Under the pieces are notes generated by a model. The model saw nothing but the letters and a program-made list of their open reading frames with translations. It was not told the origin of the DNA and searched no databases. The position numbers were made by a program, and so were the translations under genes. A DNA stretch of 64,000 bases. Source: Polaromonas naphthalenivorans CJ2 (GTDB taxonomy: Bacteria; Pseudomonadota; Gammaproteobacteria; Burkholderiales; Burkholderiaceae_C). The stretch is from assembly GCF_000015505.1 (NCBI RefSeq), contig NC_008759.1, forward strand, positions 107,867-171,866, in the 5' to 3' direction. Positions 28,314 through 37,341 of the stretch are shown here, in pieces. Each line of letters starts with the position of its first letter. Within the stretch, counting starts at the first letter, position 1.

Positions 28314-28396
28314 GCCTAACCCCTCGCTCAAGCGGAACGCCAACGGCAGGCGAGCGGCGCCCGGTCTGCGGCGCCCAGCCGTCTGCGCTCCGCTTA
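28314..28396 (+). repeat. attC-like remnant
   Basis: GCCTAACCCCTCGCTCAAGC begins like the R''/L'' half of integron attC sites, and CTCCGCTT at 28388-28395 is the start of the complementary right arm. The expected closing GTTAGGC is absent; the nearest is GTTAGCC at 28484. A GCGGCGCC...GGCGCC core lies between. Probably a decayed attC or related Burkholderiales repeat. Confidence 0.4.
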
Positions 28397-28448
28397 GAAT
28401 TTCGATAGAAATAACTTTTCAATTTCCGGGGTGTACTGTACCCGGCAC

Positions 28449-28473
28449 AGTCATTCCCGCTGCGGGAATGACT
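28449..28473. repeat. REP-like palindrome
   Basis: AGTCATTCCCG-CTG-CGGGAATGACT is a perfect 11-bp stem. CATTCCCGC/GCGGGAATG elements are common dispersed repeats of beta-proteobacteria and could act as a terminator for rep. Confidence 0.65.
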
Positions 28474-28821
28474 GGAAGTTATTGTTAGCCACACCTTTAG
28501 GCCGAATTCATCGATATGCATCACTGCTGCGGCCTGCACAATTTGCGCAATGGACTAAACCGTGGGCGGGTCTGACTGCGCAGCCACGTTCCCCACTGCA
28601 CCAGTATGGCCAGCACAGGCGCAACGTCAGGTACTCTACCGCCTCAAAGCACACGGCCGGGATGTTAAATACCTGGCCGTTTCGGTGGACCTACGCCTCG
28701 CGCTCAACTCATTTTCAGTTTAGCTTGCTCTTTCCACCTTGGCGACGCGCAGCAACAGCATATTAATACTTCTCAGTTTGCATGTAATCCCATATTCAAA
28801 ACATAATATGGCTATTTAAAA
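28474..28821. other. Non-coding stretch after the REP-like element
   Basis: No gene is supported on either strand. The sequence changes from GC-rich to AT-rich near 28700, suggesting a junction. Confidence 0.4.
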
Positions 28822-28971
28822 TGCAATAAACGCGCAAAATAGGGCACTGCTTTTCTTGCATGTACAAAAGGTCAATGAGGGAGGTTTTGGCTGTTACTGA
28901 TTGACAGGCGGCTTAAATTTGAGGATAAGCACGATTGAGATTTAGGTATTATTGCTAGTGCGTTTATTGCA
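28822..28971. repeat. 12-bp inverted repeat pair before recombinase-like gene
   Basis: TGCAATAAACGC (28822-28833) recurs as the exact complement GCGTTTATTGCA at 28960-28971, 126 bp apart. The right copy ends 17 bases before the TTG start of the recombinase-like gene, so binding by that protein is an attractive inference. Confidence 0.55.
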
Positions 28972-28988
28972 CTTTTATAGGTGGCCAC

Positions 28989-29906
28989 TTGACCGTTGAA
29001 AATACACTCGTCCTTTTTGCTTATGACGCCCAGGATTGGGTGACGCAACCCGGCATGGCGTTTGATGCATTTTTGGCAGGCTATCGCTTTGAGGGGCGGC
29101 ATCTTCGCGCCAGTTCTTTTGTTGTTTACAGAGGCATGTTTATGCGGTTGCATGACTGGCTTGGACAGCAAGACAAGAATCTTTTCTCTCTCAATGCAAG
29201 ACTCATCAACGAGTTTTTAGACAGTAGAACCCTTTCTGCGGAAAGTCGGCACCGCTATCTGCTCCTCTACACGACGCTGTTAGCGCACTTGGCGGACTTC
29301 AAGGCGGCTCAAGCCAACCCGGCCCACGCGCTCCTGCTGGAGCAAGAAGCACCCGAAAGGGGAAATCCGGAATGGCTCACTGCGGCTGAGGCCCAGGCGT
29401 TTTTGACTACTGCCGCACCGGGGTCTGGCTGGAAGCAGTTGAGGAACCGCGCACTGGCGCACACCGTGCTCGGGGCAGCCTTACATTCTTCAGAAGTGCT
29501 AAGCCTCAAACTTTCGGACTTGAACCGAAAACGAGACGTGGTGGAAACAATTTGGATTCGACCGAATGGCCCTCGGCCTTCACGGGTGGTCCCTGTGCAG
29601 AGGTTTGCATTGACGGCAATAGAGGCTTGGCTGGCAGAAAGAAGCGTGCGAGGCCTGCCTGGAGCGCTGGTTTTTCCCGCCAGCCCGGCTGGCGGGCCGA
29701 TTTCACCAGCGACGTTGTTCAGGCAGGTGAGAGCAACGCTTGTAAAAGCCGGCATCTCCCGGCGCTACGAAGGACCTACCTTGCTGAGAAACACTTGCGG
29801 TGCGCTTTGGCTGTCCACCCATCCAGCGCCCCAAGTCATGCAGTGGATGGGGCATGCGACGCTGCGCACAACGGAGCTTTTGTTAGGAAAAAGTGAAAAC
29901 CGATAG
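28989..29906 (+). CDS. Tyrosine-recombinase-like protein lacking catalytic residues
   Basis: A 305-residue XerD-sized protein with a SAM-like N-terminal domain (FVVYRGMFMRLHDWLGQQ) and an integrase-fold C-terminal domain (WLTAAEAQAFL, VLSLKLSDLNRKRD, VMQWMGHATLRTTELLLG). Compared with active enzymes, the first Arg (GLRxSE) is His166 in ALHSSE, the box II HxxR is TLLR (only Arg267 kept), and the nucleophilic Tyr is absent: after MGHATLRTTE comes LLLGKSENR. It should not cut DNA. TTG 28989 is the only early start. A DNA-binding or accessory role, perhaps at the 12-bp inverted repeats upstream, is possible; so is simple decay, but the frame is fully intact. Confidence 0.82.
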   Translation: MTVENTLVLFAYDAQDWVTQPGMAFDAFLAGYRFEGRHLRASSFVVYRGMFMRLHDWLGQQDKNLFSLNARLINEFLDSRTLSAESRHRYLLLYTTLLAHLADFKAAQANPAHALLLEQEAPERGNPEWLTAAEAQAFLTTAAPGSGWKQLRNRALAHTVLGAALHSSEVLSLKLSDLNRKRDVVETIWIRPNGPRPSRVVPVQRFALTAIEAWLAERSVRGLPGALVFPASPAGGPISPATLFRQVRATLVKAGISRRYEGPTLLRNTCGALWLSTHPAPQVMQWMGHATLRTTELLLGKSENR

Positions 29907-30063
29907 GATGCCAAAATCCGGTAAGTAGGACCCCCTCAAAAGGGACTTACTACGCGGTCCGTCCAACGTTTGTAACAGGGCCTGATAACTCGAAATCAGC
30001 TCAATTTTTGCGGTATTGGCTCGAAATCAGGTCGACCCGTCTTAATCGGCTCGATTATGGCAA

Positions 30064-30089
30064 AATCAGCTCATTAAATCGAGCTGATT
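30064..30089. promoter_or_regulatory. Operator-like dyad at Fic gene start
   Basis: AATCAGCTC-N8-GAGCTGATT ends two bases before the ATG. Related half-sites (GAAATCAGCTC, GAAATCAGGTC, ATCGGCTCGAT) recur at about 29990-30055. The encoded protein has an N-terminal winged helix, so autoregulation is likely. Confidence 0.6.
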
Positions 30090-30090
30090 C

Positions 30091-31479
30091 ATGCCCTACA
30101 ACGACCGACTGACGCCCGACACCTTGCTGCAAGCCCTGACCTCGCTGGCTGCTCAGCGGCACGAGCTTGTTGTTTCTTCCACCCAACTCGTTGAAGCCAC
30201 CGGTTCGAGTCTTCCAGCCGTCAAGCGCATGCTGGCAAGGCTGGTGGCAGAGAAGCGGGTTGAGACTACCGGCAAGGCACGAGCCACTCGCTATCGCCTG
30301 CTGGTAGCGGGCGCTCAACGTGCTGTCGTTGAAAAGGCAACCGCTCAGGCGCCGGTCGCGAAAAGCCCCGGCCGCGTAGGTCCAGCTTGGCACGCGGCAA
30401 GTTTGGAGCTACGGCAACGACTGTCATTGCCGCTAGGAGCCCGCACACCGGTGACGTACCGCCGCGAGTTCGTCGACGAGTACAAGCCTAATGAGACCTT
30501 CCTGCTGCCGCAGGAGCTGGCAGAGGAGCTTTCCAGGCTCGGTCGACTTCCGGAGCAAATGCCTGCAGGCACGTATGTCCGCAAAGTCCTCGAGCAGTTG
30601 CTCATCGACCTGTCCTGGTCGTCCTCCCACCTGGAGGGCAACCGTTACACCCTGCTGGATACGGAGGAACTGTTCAAGAGCGGAGCTGCCGCCACCGACA
30701 GCGATGCGGTGATGCTACTCAACCACAAGGCAGCCATCGAGTTTCTCGTGGACGCCGTCCCCACCCAAGGGCTCACTCCTGGGCTCATTCGTAACCTGCA
30801 CGCGGTGCTGATGCAGGACCTGCTGATGGATGTGGCCGCGCTGGGAGCTATTCGCGAGAAGGTAGTCAACATTAGCGGTACCGTCTACATACCCGCCCAG
30901 GTTCCGGCGGTGCTGACGGAGATGTTCGAGCGTATTATCTCGACAACCCAGTACATCAAGAACCCTGTGGAGGCCGCCTTCTTCCTCTGGGTGAACCTGG
31001 CGTACCTGCAGCCCTTCGAGGACGGAAACAAGCGGGTGAGCCGGCTAGCGGCCAACATTCCGTTGATGCTTTACAACCAGGCGCCCCTCTCGTTCCTGGA
31101 TGTCAACCGTGAAGACTACGCGCTGGCGATGATGGGCATCTATGAGTTCTGCGACCTCTCAATGGCCGTGGACCTGTTCGCTTGGACCTATCGGCGCTCC
31201 CACGCCAAATACAAAGTCGTGCTGGAGTCCCTTGGCTCGCCTGACCCTTTCCGCATCAAATACCGCGAGGCGCTCAACGAAGCGGTAGGCCAGGTGGTTC
31301 GGAGACGCGAGCTTATCGAAGTGGCGCTGGCTGGACTGGGACTGCCCAAAGAGGACGCATCAAAGTTTCAGCAGCTACTTGTGCATGAGCTGAACGCGCT
31401 TGCGGTTTTCAACTGCGCACGATATCGCCTTGGCCTCAAGGAAACGCAGGCCTGGATTGATGAGGGGCGCCCCCGGTAA
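30091..31479 (+). CDS. Fic-family protein with N-terminal winged helix; catalytic His replaced
   Basis: The protein has 462 residues. Residues 8-70 form a winged helix (LLQALTSLAAQ, SSLPAVKRMLARLVAEKRV, TRYRLL). An inhibitory-type motif SSHLEGN occurs at 178-184, as in class II Fic proteins where S/TxxxE(G/N) blocks ATP binding. The Fic core reads LQPFEDGNKRVSR at 306-318: the usual HPFxxGNGR has Gln307 in place of the catalytic His, and GNKR instead of GNGR. His is needed for AMP transfer in known enzymes, so this protein is probably not an AMPylase and may act as a DNA-binding regulator. The dyad next to its start fits self-repression. The neighbouring convergent gene is an ATPase. Confidence 0.85.
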   Translation: MPYNDRLTPDTLLQALTSLAAQRHELVVSSTQLVEATGSSLPAVKRMLARLVAEKRVETTGKARATRYRLLVAGAQRAVVEKATAQAPVAKSPGRVGPAWHAASLELRQRLSLPLGARTPVTYRREFVDEYKPNETFLLPQELAEELSRLGRLPEQMPAGTYVRKVLEQLLIDLSWSSSHLEGNRYTLLDTEELFKSGAAATDSDAVMLLNHKAAIEFLVDAVPTQGLTPGLIRNLHAVLMQDLLMDVAALGAIREKVVNISGTVYIPAQVPAVLTEMFERIISTTQYIKNPVEAAFFLWVNLAYLQPFEDGNKRVSRLAANIPLMLYNQAPLSFLDVNREDYALAMMGIYEFCDLSMAVDLFAWTYRRSHAKYKVVLESLGSPDPFRIKYREALNEAVGQVVRRRELIEVALAGLGLPKEDASKFQQLLVHELNALAVFNCARYRLGLKETQAWIDEGRPR

Positions 31480-31704
31480 AAGCCCGCCCAGCAGAAGCCC
31501 GTATTTCCAGGTCTTTGGCCCTGGCGGTGCAGGTGTAAAACTCTGAGCTCCTGCGTGGCGCCGAACACGTCCCTGTGTCAGCTAGCCCCTTGAAACCATT
31601 GAAGATTTCGAGGGTTTTGGCCAACAGCGTAGTAACAATCGCCAAAAAATTCTTGGACAACTTTTCCGGCGGAGTGGTTGCTTTGCGAGGGTGTCAAGAA
31701 CCGT

Positions 31705-32835
31705 CTACGCGATGGGTAGTGCAAGTCCCATGCTTCCCTTTTTCGACAGGAACTCTGCGAACAAGGGGTCGTCAATCGTTGTGCCTCCCGCGTTTTTGGA
31801 CAGCAGGCCATTGCGTTTGAGCTTCTCGATGGACGACCTGACTTTCGATATCGTGGGCTTCGAGCCGGGAATCGTCGCCAGCGTCTCCAGCGTGGCCTGG
31901 CTCAACGGAGGCTGGCCCTTGGCCACTACGACCAGCACACCCTGGTCGAACGCATCGACCGAGTTCAGGAGCGCCCGCCAGATAGCCACCTGGTGGCCGC
32001 TGGCCATGTAGTTGTCGATGCCGCGCGCCACATCGGTGATGCCCTCTGCCGACATCGCCTTGACGACATCGCGCATAAGCGCCGGCTTGAAGCCGATTCG
32101 CTGGAAGCCGTCGCGCAACTCGACCATCTCCAGCGTTTTGCCCGGATGAACCTTGCTGAAATGTGCTGCGAGCAGGCGCAGAAATTCATCGCCGAGAAAA
32201 GGGAAATCGATAATCTGGGCAAACTGGTACATCGGCGCGCCAGCGGTGGTCATGAGCCGGGCCAGGCCTTCTTGGGAGGAGCCGGTAAAGACGGCAGCGA
32301 CATCCTCGCGCCGCTTGTGCAGCACCGCGCGCAAGGATGCAATCAGGGACACCCCATCGGGTACCTCGCCCAGGGTCTGCACTTCGTCGAGCATCAGCAG
32401 CACCTGGCCCTTGTGCTGCCTGGCCAGTCGGGTGACCAGTGCGTCGAGCCGCAGAGCCGCGGACTCCGGCAAGGGCCGGCGCTGCGGCTCATCTCCCAGG
32501 TCGAGGCTGGCGCCGAGGGCACCGATTTTCTTGACCGGGGTCTTGGCCAGCTTGCCCAAGTGGCTGCGAGGTACCCGCAAATCGTCCAGCGCTTCTTCCA
32601 GCGCGTGGTTCACGGCTTCAAGCGGTGCGGACTTGTGCAGCCACAGGTCGGCATAAACCGGCAGCATTCCCGCCTCTTTCGCTTTTGGTGCCAGGTCGTG
32701 GTCAAGGAAGAATGTTTTACCGACGCGCCGTGGAGCGAACAGGGCCAGTGGCCGGCCGGGTTGGGCAGCGAGCAGCGCCAGATAGGCTTGAGCAATGCCT
32801 GGACGCCGGACTTCAATGTCGTCGAAGGTGGTCAT
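31705..32835 (-). CDS. AAA/STAND-like P-loop ATPase
   Basis: From ATG 32835 (MTTFDDIEVRRPG) this encodes 376 residues. It has P-loop LFAPRRVGKT (about residue 38), Walker B VLLMLDEVQTL (about 146), VFTGSSQEGL, and a C-terminal winged-helix-like end (IEKLKRNGLLSKNAGGTTIDD). The same length, motif spacing and fold are seen in the ATPase at 1005-2135, so these are paralogues or two acquisitions of one family. An upstream in-frame ATG at 32913 would add a hydrophobic leader and is less likely. Convergent with the Fic gene; function unknown. Confidence 0.85.
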   Translation of the reverse strand: MTTFDDIEVRRPGIAQAYLALLAAQPGRPLALFAPRRVGKTFFLDHDLAPKAKEAGMLPVYADLWLHKSAPLEAVNHALEEALDDLRVPRSHLGKLAKTPVKKIGALGASLDLGDEPQRRPLPESAALRLDALVTRLARQHKGQVLLMLDEVQTLGEVPDGVSLIASLRAVLHKRREDVAAVFTGSSQEGLARLMTTAGAPMYQFAQIIDFPFLGDEFLRLLAAHFSKVHPGKTLEMVELRDGFQRIGFKPALMRDVVKAMSAEGITDVARGIDNYMASGHQVAIWRALLNSVDAFDQGVLVVVAKGQPPLSQATLETLATIPGSKPTISKVRSSIEKLKRNGLLSKNAGGTTIDDPLFAEFLSKKGSMGLALPIA

Positions 32836-33336
32836 GGCTTCATTGTCGTGAATTGTCGTAAAAATCGCAATTGCCATTTTTTTAACAACAAACAGCAACG
32901 CTTGGAGCCGCACTGCAGAAAGGTCAACTCTTACGAAAAAACCACCGCATAAGGGTGGCTTCTGAAATCAAATCATTGGTTGTTACTCGCGATACCTCGG
33001 TTACCTCTGTCAGCTGTATAGAGTCCACCAATCCGACTCGCCCAGGGGTACAGCTGCTTCCTGTCGTTCCGGTACCTGTGTACATGCTGCTTTGCGGGCG
33101 CAGCCTCCGGAGGTTGTACCTGCTGAGCTGGCGGAGCCTTTTCTTTTACCGATTTCTTGGGTGCAGCAGGCGCAATTGATTTCTCCCCAAATTTTGTAAT
33201 GCCGCCGGCCACTCGAAAGCAACGCAAGGAAAACGCGTAAACACTCGTGCAAGACCTTGCTGACCAAGCTTTTCACATATAACACCCCCGCAAACCATGC
33301 TTGTGTCTAGGCAGGTGCTATAGTCCACCTCCTTAC
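32836..33336. other. Intergenic, with a doubtful small reverse-strand frame
   Basis: A frame on the minus strand from about 33212 to 32973 is Ala/Pro/Lys-rich (APAAPKKSVKEKAPPAQ) and could encode a small secreted or basic protein, but it lacks a good start. The right end carries TATAGT at 33319-33324, a plausible -10 element for the tRNA. Confidence 0.3.
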
Positions 33337-33413
<77 letters not shown>

Positions 33414-33426
33414 AATTTTGATTTAG

Positions 33427-33459
33427 GCGCTCTTGTCAACGACAAGGGCGCTTTTTTTT
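33427..33459 (+). terminator. Rho-independent terminator of tRNA-fMet
   Basis: GCGCTCTTGTC-AAC-GACAAGGGCGC forms an 11-bp stem with one G-U pair, followed by eight T. Confidence 0.92.
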
Positions 33460-33700
33460 GTTCCCGATTTTTGCCTGTCTTGCTGCGTGCATTCCTTTGC
33501 ACTGGCGCGGCCAAAAAGACGCCAACCGGCTTAATGCCCATCGAACGGGCTTGGCCTGGATGTACAAATAACGGCTTGCCGGGTGTCGGGTTACGCCAGT
33601 AAGAGCACAGCCTGCAAATACCTCACAAGCAAGCGAAGTCACACTTCACTCTTTAGCCGATACCGTGCCGCAAATCCATGGCTCCCTCGATAGAAACGAA

Positions 33701-34251
33701 ATGAAAATCCTGATTGCCGCCATCCTTTTCCTGAGCAGCGTGTGCGCCCACGCCGCCGCCAATCCCCAGCCGGCCAATGTCTTGAAGTCCATCAGTGCGC
33801 TCGATGTCCCGCGTTACATGGGCACCTGGTACGAAATTGCGAAGTTTCCAGCTTGGTTTCAGAAAAAATGCGTGGCCGACACCCGGGCCGAGTACAGCTT
33901 GCAGCCAGACGGCCGGGTGCAGGTCATCAACCGCTGCCGGCAAGGCAGCGGTGAGATGAAGGAAGCGCTCGGCAGCGCCAGGCAGATTGGGGGCGCGACG
34001 TCTTCAAAGTTGGAGGTCCGCTTTGCCCCGGCCTGGCGTCCTTCATTCCAGCGGTATGGGGTGACTATTGGGTCATCGACCTGAACCCGGCTTACCAGCT
34101 GGTAGCCGTCAGCGAACCGAAGCGGGAATACCTGTGGATTTTGTCCAGAAGCCCAAAAGTTGACCCTGCTGCCTACGAAGCCTTGCTGGCACGGCTGACT
34201 GGCATGGGGTTTGACCTCCAGCGGTTGGAAAAGACCATTCAGCGGGAGTGA
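33701..34251 (+). pseudogene. Bacterial lipocalin (Blc-like), frameshifted
   Basis: ATG 33701 starts MKILIAAILFLSSVCAHAAA, a signal peptide without a lipobox Cys. The lipocalin signature follows: VPRYMGTWYEIAKFP, then INRCRQG and KLEVRFAPAW. After AW (about 34036) the frame is lost; the continuation SFIPAVWGDYWVIDLNPAYQ and LWILSRSP lies in another frame, to TGA 34249-34251. Restoring the frame would give about 180 residues, the normal size. Such proteins bind lipids at the cell envelope. A sequencing error cannot be excluded. Confidence 0.85.
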
Positions 34252-34488
34252 CGCAGGAGCAGCGATGAGGCCAAAGACCGCTCGGTAAAGCCTGGATGCT
34301 CAACCCTTCAATTTTCAGCAGAGAAGCGTTGTGCGTTATGAGCTCAACCGAACGCCCTGGGCTTGGCTCGATTTTCTCGGATTCAGCATGGTTTTCGGGT
34401 TTTTCTGGATTGTAAAAATCGGCGAGAAGCGGGTGATTCACGCCATGTCAAAATTGAAGCCCTGCATAACAAACCGGAACTTGACCCA

Positions 34489-34821
34489 TTGGAACTGCTG
34501 CGCCTTGCCATTTTGTTCGCTGTCACCGCACTGGCTGAAATCGTTGGCTGCTATCTTCCCTGGCTCGTACTCAAGCAAGGCAAAAGCCTGCTGCTGCTTG
34601 TGCCCGCAGCAATGTCACTTGGTCTTTTCGCCTGGCTGCTAACGCTCCACCCATCAGCAGCGGGCAGGACATATGCAGCTTACGGCGGCATGTACATCGC
34701 CGTCGCATTGGGGTGGCTTCGATTTGTTGATGGGATTGCCTTGACCCGCTGGGACTTATCGGGAGCGGCAATCGCACTTGTTGGCATGGCGGTCATTGTC
34801 ATGCAGCCCTCAACGACATGA
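34489..34821 (+). CDS. UPF0060 / YnfA-like small membrane protein
   Basis: With TTG 34489 as start the protein is 110 residues, the family length, and begins [10 protein letters not shown] as YnfA proteins do. Four hydrophobic helices are visible, with [10 protein letters not shown] in the first, [21 protein letters not shown] in the third, and [17 protein letters not shown] last. These match UPF0060, small transporters related to the SMR fold. The open frame extends to 34363, but that leader is polar and not conserved. Confidence 0.88.
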   Translation: MELLRLAILFAVTALAEIVGCYLPWLVLKQGKSLLLLVPAAMSLGLFAWLLTLHPSAAGRTYAAYGGMYIAVALGWLRFVDGIALTRWDLSGAAIALVGMAVIVMQPSTT

Positions 34822-34983
34822 CCGCTCGGTCTCGTGCTGAGACAAGCCAGCATGTGAACCCGGGTAACCAGTAATCCTCTTCAAACGCCTTGGCCAACTT
34901 TAAGCTTGTCCCGGGCCATTGTCGATTTACCTACAGCGACGTAGTATCGTTGCCACACCAACCTGGCAGAAAGGGGTACAGCC

Positions 34984-35925
34984 ATGCGTGTTCACGGTCA
35001 CATATTGCTTGGTCAGCGCATTGCTGTTTTCGTGTTGTTGGGCTCATGCTTGGGGCCGGCGCTGGCGGCCGATTGCGATGGCTCCTTGGTCCCCGGTCTG
35101 GGCGGTGTGCGCCGCGCCTGGCAGCTTGCGGATGGGGGCGTTGCCGGGTTCGCCAGGCTCAACATCAACATTGATGGCTATGCCCGCGCCTACCATCCGC
35201 GCAACGCCGAGGCCGGCGCGCTCATTCACCTGTGCAATGCCGGGCGGGTTTACCTGCCGGACGGCAGTTCGTATGAAGGCTCCGAGAGCAACGCGACGTG
35301 CAGCGGGCGTTTCATGCGGGACGTGGCGCGCATCGGCGCGGCCGGCTGGACCAATCCGTCAATCGGCGCCGTGAATTGGTACGGCATCCTGGGCCGGGGT
35401 TCGGCCAGGGTCAACGGACGCGCCATTCAATCCGTCGTGCCTGTGCTGCAGAAGGACGGTTCGGGTTTTTATGTATCTCCCACCACGCTGGCCGACCGTT
35501 CTATCGCTGACGAAGCCGAGCAGTCGCGCTACGTGAACCCGCTTCGCATTGCCGCGGCCGTCGCGCCGCGCAGTCTTGTCGCCAAAGGCGTGGCGATGGG
35601 GTCGTTCGGGGTGGCGTACAACGTCAACCGGCGCATTGCCGTGCCGTTCGTGGTCGGCGACGCCGGTCCGCGCATTGGGGAGGGTAGCGTCGCGCTGGCC
35701 CGGCTCGCCGCTGGCTTGGCGCTCAAGGACGATGTGACGCGTGCCGAGCGTTTCGCTGGCCAGGTGGATGCGCCCGATGTGCTGTGGGTGTTTTTCAAGG
35801 ACGCAGCAGAGAAGTTTGACAGCCACAACGAAGCGGCGACGACGGCAAAAGCCAAAGCCGCATACCAGGCATGGGGCGGGGATACCCGACTGGCACGCTG
35901 CGTCGAGCAGGTGCCCAGGAATTAG
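34984..35925 (+). CDS. Secreted GH75-like chitosanase
   Basis: A 313-residue protein with a signal peptide (cleavage expected after GPALA, about residue 28). The mature part contains LNINIDGYARAYHP, GSGFYVSPTTLAD, YVNPLRIA, GVAMGSFGVAYNV and VPFVVGDAGPRIGEGSVALA. The series 'DiDG-a-AYhP', 'GyyVSpT-L', 'VvGD-Gp-iGEgSialA' is what I recall of GH75 chitosanases, where Asp and Glu in such blocks are catalytic. It would hydrolyse chitosan outside the cytoplasm. The assignment is by pattern memory only. Confidence 0.6.
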   Translation: MRVHGHILLGQRIAVFVLLGSCLGPALAADCDGSLVPGLGGVRRAWQLADGGVAGFARLNINIDGYARAYHPRNAEAGALIHLCNAGRVYLPDGSSYEGSESNATCSGRFMRDVARIGAAGWTNPSIGAVNWYGILGRGSARVNGRAIQSVVPVLQKDGSGFYVSPTTLADRSIADEAEQSRYVNPLRIAAAVAPRSLVAKGVAMGSFGVAYNVNRRIAVPFVVGDAGPRIGEGSVALARLAAGLALKDDVTRAERFAGQVDAPDVLWVFFKDAAEKFDSHNEAATTAKAKAAYQAWGGDTRLARCVEQVPRN

Positions 35926-36091
35926 CCTGGCCAAGACCGAGCGCATGGCTTGCCTGGGTGCGGCCTCGTTGCTGGCATGATGGTCGCCCATCAGCAGATG
36001 ACGGGTGTGCCGGTTGGATTTTCAATCCTGGTGCTTCCAACTCAGTCCTGCTCCGTGTCAGTCCTTTTATTTTCCCTTTGAATCCGTAAGA

Positions 36092-36364
36092 ATGCTTGAA
36101 CTTCGACCGAACTGTGAATGCTGCGACCGTGACCTACCACCGGAATCAGGCGAGGCCCGCATCTGCTCGTTTGAATGCACCTCCTGCGTTTCCTGCGCCC
36201 AGACGGTGCTGATGGGCATCTGTCCCAACTGCGGCGGCGAACTGGTCGCCAGGCCCAGACGTCCGGCAGGCAAGCTGGCAAGCAATCCAGCCTCGACAGA
36301 GCGCATTTTCAAGCCAGGGGGTTGCGCCAAGTCTGCATTGGTTGAACAAGCATCCGGTGCATAG
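36092..36364 (+). CDS. DUF1272 zinc-binding protein
   Basis: A 90-residue protein beginning MLELRPNCECCDRDLPP. Conserved Cys pairs occur in CECC, CSFECTSC and CPNCGGELVARP, the complete DUF1272 pattern, presumably binding zinc. About 30 extra residues at the C-terminus are not part of the family core. The function of DUF1272 is not known. Confidence 0.9.
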   Translation: MLELRPNCECCDRDLPPESGEARICSFECTSCVSCAQTVLMGICPNCGGELVARPRRPAGKLASNPASTERIFKPGGCAKSALVEQASGA

Positions 36365-36518
36365 CGCCCAGAGCACTGGGTGAAATTGACCTCAAGCGGT
36401 ACGAAAAAGCAGCCGGCATGAGGGCGGCGTGGCGCCAAAAGCATGCAGGCCTTGATGCTGGCCACTGCATGGCAGCAGCCGACCTGCCTGTCTGGACTGC
36501 CTGCCGGTTGTGCCCAGC

Positions 36519-37064
36519 TTATGGGTTTCGCTTGGCGATTTCATTGCCAACATATCCGCCGCCCACCGCTCCGGCGATGGTTGCCAGGGTCTTGCCCTTG
36601 CCCCCGCCTATCTGATTGCCCAGCAATCCGCCGACGACTGCGCCGACGCCGATGCCAACAGGGCTATTTTGTGCAACAGGTGCCGGTTGTTGGTAGGGCG
36701 GTAATGGCGGCTGCTGGTACGCAGGTGCCTGGGAAAACTGTTGGGCGGGCTGAGCCTGCGCCTGTGCGTGCTGGACCTGATGGTGATGCACGACAGTTTT
36801 GTGCTTTGTGCCTTCATTGTGGACTGCCGGAGCCGTTGCGACTTGATGCAAGACTGGCTGCGTGGGTGCAGGTACCGGCGCGGTGGCGAGCATCTGTGCG
36901 GTCATCGGCGTAGTTTGCACAGCGGCAGGCGCTCCAGCCGTGGCATGCGAAGTCGGTAAAACACCCGTTATCGCTGCAATGCCCAGCAGGCTCACGAGAA
37001 TGACGGAGACGGCAGCGCCGGCCATCAAGGGGTGGATGCGGTTCGAGGTTGGGTTTGTTTGCAT
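36519..37064 (-). CDS. Glycine-zipper 2TM envelope protein
   Basis: From ATG 37064, 181 residues. An N-terminal membrane helix (AGAAVSVILVSLLGIAAI) is followed by a long Pro/Gln/Ala-rich linker (about residues 55-130) and a C-terminal glycine zipper GIGVGAVVGGLLGNQIGGGKG, then GAVGGGYVGNEIAKR. This is the layout of beta-proteobacterial glycine-zipper 2TM proteins thought to sit in the envelope. Physiological role unknown. Confidence 0.85.
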   Translation of the reverse strand: MQTNPTSNRIHPLMAGAAVSVILVSLLGIAAITGVLPTSHATAGAPAAVQTTPMTAQMLATAPVPAPTQPVLHQVATAPAVHNEGTKHKTVVHHHQVQHAQAQAQPAQQFSQAPAYQQPPLPPYQQPAPVAQNSPVGIGVGAVVGGLLGNQIGGGKGKTLATIAGAVGGGYVGNEIAKRNP

Positions 37065-37341
37065 TGGATACTCCGGGTTGGCCAGCTTATTGAAGGCTCG
37101 TAGCTTTACAACGTGCGACTCAACAGGAAAGATGACGCAGAAGTGGTTTCAGATGTAACGAAGTTCAACAGCATTCCCAGACCAGAGTTCTTGCTTGCGC
37201 GCCTCGCGTTTTCGACTAGGACGCCAGCATGCGTAGAACCGTGTGCGTCAGGAATGGCTGCCCAACAGATGCCGCTGGCGGCCCGACCGTACACTGCCGA
37301 CAGCAATTTGAATTTTCAAAAAGAAAAACCGAGTACCCACC

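Noticed and set aside
33701..34084. The 5' lipocalin frame as a complete short protein
   Set aside because: The rest of the lipocalin is clearly encoded in another frame up to 34251, so the short product is the result of a frameshift.
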